Below are positions 19,020 to 26,882 of a stretch of 64,000 nucleotides of DNA, one piece after another; within the stretch, counting starts at the first letter, position 1, and the number at the start of each line of letters is the position of its first letter. Source of the DNA: Ruminococcus sp. AM36-2AA. Its GTDB lineage: Bacteria > Bacillota > Clostridia > Lachnospirales > Lachnospiraceae. The notes under the pieces are model-generated. The model did not search any database. It saw only the letters and a list, made by a program, of their open reading frames with translations, and was not told the origin of the DNA. The stretch spans positions 1 to 64,000 of the forward strand of contig NZ_QTYB01000015.1 of the NCBI RefSeq assembly GCF_003461955.1, in the 5' to 3' direction. The translations under genes were made by a program, and so were the position numbers.

Positions 19020-20792
19020 ATGCCTCTTAAAATAAGGAAAAATAAATCCCCTCTTTTCATCATCCTGCTTCTTATTCTGACATTACTCACCGGCCTTACT
19101 GCCGGCTATTTTTCCGCTCATGGGATCACGGAAAACGGAAAATTCGAAGCTTTTTCCAGGAAAGTTTTTCAAAATGAAGTCTCCGGCAGCACCCTCACCC
19201 TCCACTATACCCTTGCACATCCGGAAAAACAGGGCATCCCGCGGAAAAAAGCAACTCTTGGAACCATCCCGACAGACATGAAAAATACATATCAGATCTG
19301 CAGCCAGTACGAAAAAAAGCTGAAATCTTTCCGCTACAGCTGTCTTTCCACGAAAAATCAGCTGACCCTGGATTCCATGCTCCTCTATTATCATACGGAA
19401 AAATCTCTGGGCGACAATTACCTTCTCCAGGAACCACTTGGCCCAAGTCTCGGCATTCAGGCCCAGCTTCCCGTACTTCTGGCGGAATACGCTTTTTATG
19501 AAGATCAAGATATCACCGATTATCTCAACCTTCTCACCACCATCCGGCCTTACTTTCAAAGTATCCTGAAATTTGAGAAAAAGAAATCCGAAGCTGGTTT
19601 CTTTATGAGCGACACTACTCTGGACCGGGTTCTGGCACAATGCAGCGCTTTTATCCAGAATCCGGACAACAATTATATGCTGGATATTTTTCAGAAAAAG
19701 CTCTCGGATTATGGAAAACTTTCCGTTTCAGAACAGAACGCTCTGATCCTGACCCACAAAAGTCTCATGAAAACAGAAGTCATTCCCGCCTATCAGGAAC
19801 TTATGACCGGACTGGAAGCTTTGCGTGGCACAGGGAAAAACAATCGTGGCCTGACTTATTTTAAGGGAGGAAAAGCCTACTATCTCTATCTTCTCCAGAG
19901 CCAGACCGGATCTTACGTTCCTGTGAAACAAATGGAAAAACGCCTCTCCAGACAGCTTTCCAGTGAGATCGGTATTGCAGGAACCATGCTCCGCAAAAAC
20001 CCGGAACTTCTGGCTACACTCAACCAGGGAATCACTTTCAAAGAAATGAAACCCGCCCAGATGCTGAACGCCCTTCAGCAGAAGATCCAGGCAGATTTTC
20101 CAGCCCTTGCAGATGTCACTTTTGAACTCCGCACAGTCCACGATTCCATGAAAGATTACTTAAGTCCCGCCTTTTATCTCACCCCGCCCATGGATATCGG
20201 AACGCCTAATGTGATCTATATAAATCCGGCTGCCAGTTATCAGGGTCTGGAACTTTTTACCACACTGGCACATGAAGGATTCCCGGGACATCTTTACCAG
20301 ACTGTCACTTTTGAGCGCCAGAATCCCTCCGGCATCCGGAATCTGCTCTGCACCTCCGGTTTTGCGGAAGGATGGGCCACTTATATTGAGCCCTTTGCCT
20401 ACCAGTACGCAGCCGGTTATATAAAGGATCCTTCTGCCACAGAACTTGCCAGGATCTCCTGGCTGAACCGCAGCATCAACTTATGTATGTACTCACTTCT
20501 GGATATTGAGATCCACTACAACGGCTGGACCCAGGCCGAAGCAGCCAGCTTCCTGAAAGCCTTTGGCATCGAAGAAAGCACCGTTGTCTCCGAAATCTAT
20601 CAGTACATCCTGGAAACCCCCGGGAATTATCTGAAATACTACTGGGGCTACTTAAGCCTTCTGGACCTGCGCACCTCCGAGCAGAACCGTCTGGGCCAGG
20701 ATTTTGACCTGAAAAAATTTCACAGCCAGGTGCTGAAAATCGGCGGTGTGCAATTCCCGGTGCTGGAGAAGTATATTGATGCGGAATTTTAA
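19020..20792 (+). CDS. DUF885-family metallopeptidase-like membrane-anchored protein
   Basis: It has 590 residues. An N-terminal signal anchor (SPLFIILLLILTLLTG) is followed by a large extracytoplasmic domain. The DUF885 metal-binding motif appears as LAHEGFPGHLYQ at about residues 417-428, with a downstream EGWATYIEPF that supplies a likely third ligand, as in gluzincin-like folds. The ATG at 19020 has GAAAGATG upstream; an upstream TTG at 18990 is in frame but gives no better N-terminus. The substrate is unknown; peptide hydrolysis is the usual assumption. It is transcribed alone. Confidence 0.85.
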   Translation: MPLKIRKNKSPLFIILLLILTLLTGLTAGYFSAHGITENGKFEAFSRKVFQNEVSGSTLTLHYTLAHPEKQGIPRKKATLGTIPTDMKNTYQICSQYEKKLKSFRYSCLSTKNQLTLDSMLLYYHTEKSLGDNYLLQEPLGPSLGIQAQLPVLLAEYAFYEDQDITDYLNLLTTIRPYFQSILKFEKKKSEAGFFMSDTTLDRVLAQCSAFIQNPDNNYMLDIFQKKLSDYGKLSVSEQNALILTHKSLMKTEVIPAYQELMTGLEALRGTGKNNRGLTYFKGGKAYYLYLLQSQTGSYVPVKQMEKRLSRQLSSEIGIAGTMLRKNPELLATLNQGITFKEMKPAQMLNALQQKIQADFPALADVTFELRTVHDSMKDYLSPAFYLTPPMDIGTPNVIYINPAASYQGLELFTTLAHEGFPGHLYQTVTFERQNPSGIRNLLCTSGFAEGWATYIEPFAYQYAAGYIKDPSATELARISWLNRSINLCMYSLLDIEIHYNGWTQAEAASFLKAFGIEESTVVSEIYQYILETPGNYLKYYWGYLSLLDLRTSEQNRLGQDFDLKKFHSQVLKIGGVQFPVLEKYIDAEF

Positions 20793-20821
20793 CCGAATCC
20801 CTGGGCCAAAATTATAACTCT

Positions 20822-21103
20822 TTACTCCAGCCCCGCAAAAAACAGCTCATAAAAATCATCTTCACCCTCAAGCATCGGAGAATTCTCTCCACCACCATTG
20901 GTGCTCCGCTTCATAGCTGCATAAAACTCTTCCCCTGCCGCGATCAGATCCATCTCATAAACCGGAACCCCAAGTTCCCGGCACTTCTTACAGAAAGCAG
21001 CCAGCGGCTCTTTCTCCTTACGGGTAGCAAGCAAAACCTCCCGAAGCGCCGGGTCCCTGCGGGCCTTTTCCTTCAGATTATCAAGCATCTCCACAACTTC
21101 CAT
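20822..21103 (-). CDS. Nif11-like small protein, orphan
   Basis: It has 93 residues. The first two thirds resemble the Nif11 domain: a helix with RRDPALREVLLATRKEKE, then AAFCKKCRELGVPVYEMDL. A Gly-Gly stretch (STNGGGENSP) and an acidic aromatic tail (EGEDDFYELFFAGLE) follow. Nif11 domains act as leader peptides of some RiPP natural products, but no modification enzyme, transporter or protease is nearby, and the tail is not Cys/Ser/Thr rich. AGGGAGAG precedes the ATG at 21103. The gene starts 5 bp after the thioesterase stop, so the two form an operon. The function is unknown. Confidence 0.65.
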   Translation of the reverse strand: MEVVEMLDNLKEKARRDPALREVLLATRKEKEPLAAFCKKCRELGVPVYEMDLIAAGEEFYAAMKRSTNGGGENSPMLEGEDDFYELFFAGLE

Positions 21104-21108
21104 CCTGC

Positions 21109-21522
21109 TCACTCTCCCTTCACGCAATTTCTGAACAATACATCCAGTTCCGGAATCTCCCTCTTCAGAGAAATCAGCTTCCCATCCCTGGTAAAACAAT
21201 GCTTCGAAGAAGCCACCGTACAAACCTCATCCCTGGTCACATTAAAAAACTCATAATCCAGTTCCAGAACCGCACCACTGTACTTCCTCACAGAAACCGA
21301 AATCTCCACCACATCATCAAAAAGCACCGGCTTCTTATAAGAAACCGAAACCCCGGCAACCGGAGAAACGATCCCCCGCTTCTCCACCTCACCATAACCG
21401 AACCCCATCTCCTTCATAAAATCAATACGGGCCTCCTCCATCCATTTCACATAATTGGAATGATGGATGATCCCCATCTGATCCGTCTCATGATACTGCG
21501 CCTTACGTCTGTAAACACCCAT
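21109..21522 (-). CDS. Acyl-CoA thioesterase, hot-dog fold (YbgC/4HBT-like)
   Basis: It has 137 residues, the usual single hot-dog domain. The active-site Asp is in HETDQMGIIHHSNYVKWMEE, the classical 4HBT motif. GAGG lies 8-9 nt before the ATG at 21522, and a longer frame to 21564 lacks a site. The gene is followed after 5 bp by the Nif11-like gene. The likely reaction is hydrolysis of an acyl-CoA; chain preference is unknown. A copy of intergenic repeat R2 lies 38 bp upstream, within the probable leader. Confidence 0.88.
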   Translation of the reverse strand: MGVYRRKAQYHETDQMGIIHHSNYVKWMEEARIDFMKEMGFGYGEVEKRGIVSPVAGVSVSYKKPVLFDDVVEISVSVRKYSGAVLELDYEFFNVTRDEVCTVASSKHCFTRDGKLISLKREIPELDVLFRNCVKGE

Positions 21523-21559
21523 GACTGCATCCTCTCTTTTGTCAAAGTCTGATATTGTA

Positions 21560-21652
21560 GTCAAGCGGATATTCGCAATCCGCTTCGCTACTTTCTCATA
21601 ACCAAATAACTGCTCCGCAGTTTATCATGAGGAGCTTGCACTCCTCCTGATA
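21560..21652 (-). repeat. Structured intergenic repeat R2, copy 1
   Basis: The reverse complement matches 51584-51677: a GAGGAG/CTCCTC hairpin, an AACTGC/GCAGTT hairpin, then GCGAAGCGGATTGCGAATAT and CCGCTTGAC. It is nearly identical along its length. Confidence 0.85.
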
Positions 21653-21768
21653 CATCTTAAATATATCATACAAAGCCGCGAAAATTCCACCATAATTCAA
21701 CAAGCTGATAGCAAGATATCGTAATCTTCAGTCAGATAGATGGAAATTTTTTCGCTTTTCAAAGAAAT

Positions 21769-21935
21769 GCGAGGAGGGGAAGCATTCATAGTTGCGAAGG
21801 CCATTTCCCCTCCTCGCGCTCCTCCCCTCCGGCCACGCAGTTTTGTTGTACGTTGTGGGGATGTGTGTATGTACTGGTGGGGCGATGGATGCTGCGGTAT
21901 CGGATATAAAACGCTGTGCCGATTTATTCCTATTC
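21769..21935 (+). repeat. Structured intergenic repeat R3, copy A
   Basis: A 13-bp perfect stem (GCGAGGAGGGGAA at 21769-21781 with 21805-21817) encloses a 23-nt loop containing GTTGCGAAGGCCA. CTCCTCCCCTCCGGCCACGC follows, and similarity to 51278-51450 then continues (GATGGATG.TGCGGTAT, GTGCCGATTT). The 750-bp gap 21523-22272 holds only repeats R2, R3 and R4 and a promoter. Confidence 0.8.
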
Positions 21936-21975
21936 TCCACAACTTTTTACAGTCAATCACTTACTCCCCTCAAAC

Positions 21976-22055
21976 CACAAGGAAACTCAGCCTTTCCTCC
22001 ACGCCGTTCAGCGCAGCGCTGACGGCTCATCCAACTCCCGGGAAACCACTCAGCC
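21976..22055 (+). repeat. Structured intergenic repeat R4, copy 2
   Basis: It matches 9313-9392. The central hairpin is CCGTTCAGCG-CAG-CGCTGACGG (22004-22025), which keeps pairing with a G-C pair where copy 1 has A-T. Confidence 0.7.
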
Positions 22056-22187
22056 TCACACTCTAAACCGAACTCCCACCCCGCCACTCTATCCTCACGC
22101 CCTGAACCTCACTGCCCGGACAGCCACCAGCACTTCCCGGCTTGAAAAACCAGCTGGCACGGGCGTACGTTCACCCCCACCACCCTC

Positions 22188-22216
22188 TTCCCACGAAAAA
22201 AAAAATCTGCTATAAT
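22188..22216 (+). promoter_or_regulatory. Extended -10 promoter of the CapA-like gene
   Basis: TGCTATAAT (22208-22216) is an extended -10 box. A weak TTCCCA (22188-22193) lies 17 bp upstream of the hexamer. Confidence 0.65.
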
Positions 22217-22272
22217 ACAACCACGCAAACCAATTACATTCAAAATCCAAAGAAAGACAAGGTAAACCATAA

Positions 22273-23898
22273 ATGAAATTCTCACCCAACATCAAAATCC
22301 CCGACTCCCTCAAACGAGTCCTCAAAAGAGAATCCACCCCGGATCCTCTCCGCGAACCCAAACGCCCCATCAGGCGCAACCCCAAGGACAACATCCCATT
22401 AAACTTCCGCGAGCGCAGCAACGCCCGCCTGAGCCTCATAGCCTCCATCGTTGTCCTGGCTATTCTGGTCCTCTTCTTCAACCAGCTGGACTACCGCCTC
22501 ATCCGTAAACCAGCCATAGATGCCCGCAAAAAAGCCACCATTTCAAAAGAAAAACAGGAAACCACCACTACCACCGGTGAAACCACCACAGCCTCTGTCA
22601 TCGCAGTAGGCGACAACCTCTACCACCAGAGCCTCATAGACGCAGGCGCATCCTCTGACGGTAACTGGAACTACGACAAAATCTACACCCACATCCAGGA
22701 CGCCATCAAAGACGCAGACATCAAAATGATCGACCAGGAAACCGTCTTCACAACCGACCATGACAGCGTAAGCTCCTACCCCTCCTTCGCAACCCCGACC
22801 GAAGTAGGAGACGCCATCATAAAAGCCGGATTCAACGTAGTGGAATCCGCCAACAATCACATTGATGATTTCGGCGAAGGTTTTCTCACCGACACATTGA
22901 ATTTCTGGAAAACCACCTATCCGGATGTCACACTTCTTGGAATCCACGACTCACAGGAAGATGCAGACACCGTCAAGATCCGCGAAGTAAACGGTATCAA
23001 AATTGCATTTCTGGATTACACCTACGGAACAAACGTAGGAGGCATTGAAGGAAAAGACTACATGATCGACATGATCCGTAAGGACAAGATCACAACCATG
23101 ATCCAGAAAGCCAAACAGCAGGCCGACTGCATCATCTTCGTGGCTCACTGGGGCACTGAAGACGAAACCATGCCAAATGAATACGAAAAGCAATGGGCAG
23201 CCTACCTCATGGAACAGGGTGTAAATGTCATTATCGGAGGACATCCTCACGTACTTCAGCCATACGGCCGTCTCACCGATGATAAAGGCAATGAAACCGT
23301 AGTCTTCTACTCTCTGGGAAATTTTGTATCCACCCAGCAGAAACTGGAAGAGCTCCTTGGCGGAATGGCAAAATTCACCATCCAGAAAACAGTAAAAGAT
23401 GGAAAAACTTCAATTGAAATCCTGACTCCAACCGTAGAACCTCTGGTCATGCACTATAACAGTGATGCCGGAGAATTTGGGCCATATATGCTTTCCGACT
23501 ATACGGAAGAACTGGCATCTCAGAACGGTGTCCAGAAATACATTGGTTCCGGTGTATTCACTCTCGACAACCTGAAAAAGAAATTCAATGAGATCATGTC
23601 CATGAATGTTACCCCATCCACAGGAACCAATCTTCTGGACGTAACCATTAATACAGACCTGAACATGATCGATGCTTCCGGAAATATCGTAGAAGATACG
23701 GATTCCATCACAGCAGAGCAATATTATGCAGACAAAGGAATCGACATCAATTCCGAAAACTTCAATTCTGCTGATAACGGTTCCGGCAGCACAGACGACT
23801 CCTCAGATGATGGTTCTGATGATGATTCCGGTTCCTATGACGACAGTTCCTACGACGACGGCTCTTACGATGACAGTTACGACGAAAGTGAAGAATAA
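22273..23898 (+). CDS. CapA-family poly-gamma-glutamate synthesis-like protein with Asp/Ser/Tyr tail
   Basis: It has 541 residues. One transmembrane helix lies at about 55-71 (LSLIASIVVLAILVLFF), with the N-terminus cytoplasmic. The extracytoplasmic PGA_cap (calcineurin-like phosphoesterase fold) domain spans about 105-370, with SVIAVGDNLYHQSL, ESANNHIDDFGEG, VAHWGTEDE and IIGGHPHVLQPYG. The last 45 residues are low-complexity, ending in repeated Tyr-Asp-Asp-Gly/Ser-Ser units and EE. CapA proteins take part in capsule or poly-gamma-glutamate assembly, but no capB/capC is near, so the actual role is open. AAGG lies 10 nt before the ATG. Confidence 0.85.
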   Translation: MKFSPNIKIPDSLKRVLKRESTPDPLREPKRPIRRNPKDNIPLNFRERSNARLSLIASIVVLAILVLFFNQLDYRLIRKPAIDARKKATISKEKQETTTTTGETTTASVIAVGDNLYHQSLIDAGASSDGNWNYDKIYTHIQDAIKDADIKMIDQETVFTTDHDSVSSYPSFATPTEVGDAIIKAGFNVVESANNHIDDFGEGFLTDTLNFWKTTYPDVTLLGIHDSQEDADTVKIREVNGIKIAFLDYTYGTNVGGIEGKDYMIDMIRKDKITTMIQKAKQQADCIIFVAHWGTEDETMPNEYEKQWAAYLMEQGVNVIIGGHPHVLQPYGRLTDDKGNETVVFYSLGNFVSTQQKLEELLGGMAKFTIQKTVKDGKTSIEILTPTVEPLVMHYNSDAGEFGPYMLSDYTEELASQNGVQKYIGSGVFTLDNLKKKFNEIMSMNVTPSTGTNLLDVTINTDLNMIDASGNIVEDTDSITAEQYYADKGIDINSENFNSADNGSGSTDDSSDDGSDDDSGSYDDSSYDDGSYDDSYDESEE

Positions 23899-23904
23899 AG
23901 CTTT

Positions 23905-23935
23905 AACGAATGCGGATTGCGAAGATTCGCTCGAC
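23905..23935 (+). repeat. Repeat R2 distal half, variant copy
   Basis: GCGGATTGCGAAGATTCGCT followed by CGAC, just after the CapA-like stop codon, is a variant of GCGGATTGCGAATATCCGCTTGAC. Confidence 0.5.
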
Positions 23936-23966
23936 TAAGCAAACCAGCCAATCCAGCAACGTGCAT

Positions 23967-24036
23967 AAAAAATACCAGAGATCCGGCATCCCTGAAGTAC
24001 ACACTTCAAAGGATCCGGATCCCCGGTATTTTTTTA
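23967..24036. terminator. Bidirectional terminator between convergent genes
   Basis: AAAATACC and the GATCC-rich strand pair with GGATCC and GGTATTTT, with TGAAGT/ACTTCA at the tip. There is a T-run on both strands. It serves the CapA-like gene (+) and the P-type ATPase gene (-). Confidence 0.8.
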
Positions 24037-24041
24037 CATCA

Positions 24042-26642
24042 TCAGAACTTTACCATCCGTTTCAGTCCCTGAATCACCAGCATACTTACCCCTGACAGTC
24101 CGTAAACCGCCAGAAGTTCTCCAATCTTAAGCATCTGCACCGCAAAAAATCCATGAAGCACCGGAACTGCAAGCACAGCTGTAAGAAGCACAAATCCAGA
24201 CAGAAATGCTCCCTGCATAAAGCGATTATCAAAAAATTCCCCTGTAAAGATTACCGGTTTTCCAGCCTTACAGTTATATCCGTGAAGTAATCTGGACAGA
24301 CACAGCACTGCAAACGCCATGGTATCTGCCAGTACCTCATTGCCGTCCCGGTAGCCAATCAGAAATGCCGTCAGTACCACAGCACCGATCACACCACCTT
24401 CCACACCAACACGGATCAGGAACTCTTTTGTAAGAATAGATTCTTTTACAGGTCTGGGCTTTTTTCCCATCACATCATGATGGTAAGGTTCCAGCCCCAG
24501 AGCAATGGCCGGCAGACTGTCCGTAAGCAGGTTGATAAACAGAAGATGAACTGGTGCAAAAGGCACTGGAAGATTCATCAGAGAAGCTGCAATCACTACC
24601 AGAATCGCCGCAAAATTTCCGGAAAGAAGGAACTGTATAGCCTTTTTGATATTTTCATAAATATTTCGTCCACTCTCCACAGCCTTGATGATCGTGGCAA
24701 AATTATCATCGGTCAGAATCATTGAAGCCGCATCTTTTGCTACCTCTGTTCCTGTGATCCCCATAGCAACTCCCACATCTGCCTGTTTCAGTGCAGGTGC
24801 ATCATTGACTCCATCTCCGGTCATGGCCACAATGTTTCCCCTCTCCTGCCACGCACGCACAATACGTATCTTATGCTCTGGCGTCACACGTGCATACACC
24901 CGGATATTTTCCACAAACTCGTTAAGCTCCTCATCACTCATACCATCAATCTGAACACCCTCACAGGCCTGGGAAATATCATCCAGAATTCCGATTCTCT
25001 TTGCAATAGCGGCTGCTGTCACCTTATGATCTCCTGTAATCATCACCGGGCAGATACCTGCACGCTTACAGTCCGAAACCGCCGCTGCACTTTCCGTACG
25101 GGGCGGGTCCATCATTGCCAGTAACCCCAGAAAAACCAGCCCCTGTTCATCCTCTGTGGAGATATTTTTTTCCACCGGAAAATGGCGGTATCCGATTCCA
25201 AGAACACGTAAACCTGACTCTGAATACTGTTCATTAACTCTGCAGATGTTTTCCACATCCACCTCTGTAACAGGAAAGATTTTTCCACCTTTCTGGATAT
25301 AATCCACACGTTTCAGCATCACATCTACCGCGCCTTTGGTGATCATGGTATATCCATCCTTCATCTTATGGAAGGTAGACATCAGTTTCCGATCACTGTC
25401 AAAAGGAACCTCGCTGTTTCTCGGACAGGCATCCCTGACTTCCTGTGCCGAAATTCCTTTTTTATCTCCCAGGTTTACCATTGCTGTTTCTGTAGGATCT
25501 CCGATCTCCTGGCCTTCCACATTGGTAGAATCATTGCAGAGAATGCTGAACTTCAGCATCTGTTCCTGCAATGGGTTCGCCGGATCAATCTGATCTGCCG
25601 GAATATCCCGTCCATCCACATAATAATGTTCAATGGTCATCCGGTTCTGTGTCAGTGTTCCCGTTTTGTCAGAACAAATTACCGATACACTTCCCAGCCC
25701 TTCCACAGACTGCAGTTTCCGTATGATTGCTCCTTCTTTCGCCATCTTTCTGGTTCCAAACGCCAGCACAATTGTCACAATGGAACTGAGTGCTTCCGGA
25801 ATCGCCGCCACAGCCAGTGCCACTGCAAAGAGAAATGCATCTGCAACAGCTCCGCCTTTCAGCACCTGCAGGGCAAAAAGTACAGCACATAACAGAAGAA
25901 TGATCATAGAAAGCTTTTTCCCAAAGCGATCCAGATTAATCTGAAGCGGTGTTTTCTTCTCCGAAGTATTCTTTAAAAGACCGGCGATTTTTCCTACTTC
26001 TGTGTTCATTCCAATCCCGGTTACAAGAAAAACACCTCTTCCATAAGTCACATAGCTTCCGGAAAATACCATGTTCCTGCGATCTCCCAACGGAAGTTCC
26101 CCGGTAAGCGGAGCGCTGATCTTATCTACACCAATGCTTTCTCCGGTAAGTGCACTTTCATCAACCTTAAGGCTGGCACTTTCCAGCACACGTCCGTCCG
26201 CCGGAATATAGTCTCCAGCCTCCAGATGGACCACATCTCCTACTGTAATTTCCCTTCCCGGAATTCTCACCACTGCACCGTTTCGAACCACCTTCGCCTC
26301 CGGTGCAGCCAGCTGTTTCAGGCTTTCCAGAGAATTCTCTGCCTTAATGGTCTGCACAGTTCCCAGAATAGCATTCATAGTAATCACAACCAGAATTACC
26401 GCCGCACTCTCTGTTTCCCCCAGGAACAGGGAAACCACCGCCGAAACAATCAAGATCAGCACCAGAAAATCTTTATACTGCTCCAGAAAAATCTGCAGAC
26501 CACTTTTTTTCTTACCTTCCGCAAGTTCATTGAATCCGAATTTTTCCTGCCTTCTTTTTACTTCCTCATTCGTCAGAAAATCCTGTTCCCCATTCAAATC
26601 TCTGCGTACAGTTTCTACCGTTTCATTGTAATAAGCTTTCAC
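24042..26642 (-). CDS. P-type cation ATPase (type II, Ca/Mn), under a yybP-ykoY riboswitch
   Basis: It has about 866 residues and is full length. The actuator motif is TGES (ALTGESIGVD), the phosphorylation site SDKTGTLTQNR, the hinge MTGDGVNDAPALKQADVG, and the M4 ion-site motif AVAAIPEAL. About ten membrane helices are expected in the plasma membrane. The family exports Ca2+ or Mn2+; the manganese riboswitch upstream argues for Mn2+ export, as for the riboswitch-controlled YoaB of Lactococcus. Start choice: a GTG at 26642 lies 10 nt from AGGAGG, whereas the ATG at 26651 is only 1 nt from it, so I prefer GTG. Confidence 0.88.
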   Translation of the reverse strand: MKAYYNETVETVRRDLNGEQDFLTNEEVKRRQEKFGFNELAEGKKKSGLQIFLEQYKDFLVLILIVSAVVSLFLGETESAAVILVVITMNAILGTVQTIKAENSLESLKQLAAPEAKVVRNGAVVRIPGREITVGDVVHLEAGDYIPADGRVLESASLKVDESALTGESIGVDKISAPLTGELPLGDRRNMVFSGSYVTYGRGVFLVTGIGMNTEVGKIAGLLKNTSEKKTPLQINLDRFGKKLSMIILLLCAVLFALQVLKGGAVADAFLFAVALAVAAIPEALSSIVTIVLAFGTRKMAKEGAIIRKLQSVEGLGSVSVICSDKTGTLTQNRMTIEHYYVDGRDIPADQIDPANPLQEQMLKFSILCNDSTNVEGQEIGDPTETAMVNLGDKKGISAQEVRDACPRNSEVPFDSDRKLMSTFHKMKDGYTMITKGAVDVMLKRVDYIQKGGKIFPVTEVDVENICRVNEQYSESGLRVLGIGYRHFPVEKNISTEDEQGLVFLGLLAMMDPPRTESAAAVSDCKRAGICPVMITGDHKVTAAAIAKRIGILDDISQACEGVQIDGMSDEELNEFVENIRVYARVTPEHKIRIVRAWQERGNIVAMTGDGVNDAPALKQADVGVAMGITGTEVAKDAASMILTDDNFATIIKAVESGRNIYENIKKAIQFLLSGNFAAILVVIAASLMNLPVPFAPVHLLFINLLTDSLPAIALGLEPYHHDVMGKKPRPVKESILTKEFLIRVGVEGGVIGAVVLTAFLIGYRDGNEVLADTMAFAVLCLSRLLHGYNCKAGKPVIFTGEFFDNRFMQGAFLSGFVLLTAVLAVPVLHGFFAVQMLKIGELLAVYGLSGVSMLVIQGLKRMVKF

Positions 26643-26703
26643 AGATACCATTCCTCCTTTACAGATCCTCAGCAAAATCCCTGTTAACAGTATGGGCAGA
26701 ATC

Positions 26704-26752
26704 GTAAAAAAAAGAGACTTTTATTGCACAAAAAACATGCAATAAAAGTCTC
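26704..26752 (-). terminator. Riboswitch-controlled terminator
   Basis: GAGACTTTTATTGCA and TGCAATAAAAGTCTC form a 15-bp perfect stem, followed on the minus strand by eight T. The 5' arm shares GAGAC with the conserved 3' end of the aptamer, so aptamer folding and terminator folding compete. Confidence 0.85.
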
Positions 26753-26836
26753 GCTGTTTCATCACGATACGGACAGGCATTCACCCATCGAGATTGACGA
26801 CATCATGAACACTGACGTGTCAGCTACTCCCCTTTA
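26748..26836 (-). ncRNA. yybP-ykoY (manganese) riboswitch
   Basis: The minus strand begins AAAGGGGAGTAGCTG and ends ACAGCGAGAC, the two conserved edges of this class. A GACGTCA-like and ATGCCTGTCCG-bearing interior lies between. It is followed by an intrinsic terminator that overlaps the 3' edge, the layout of an ON switch in which bound Mn2+ prevents termination. The controlled gene is a cation-exporting P-type ATPase. Confidence 0.85.
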
Positions 26837-26844
26837 TATGGCTT

Positions 26845-26873
26845 ACTATACTGTCCAAAAAGACATTTGTCAA
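26845..26873 (-). promoter_or_regulatory. Sigma-A promoter of the riboswitch-ATPase transcript
   Basis: The -35 box is TTGACA (26868-26873), the spacer is 17 bp and the -10 box is TATAGT (26845-26850). The aptamer starts about 9 bp downstream of the -10 box, so it occupies the very 5' end of the transcript. Confidence 0.85.
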
Positions 26874-26882
26874 CCCGGAATA

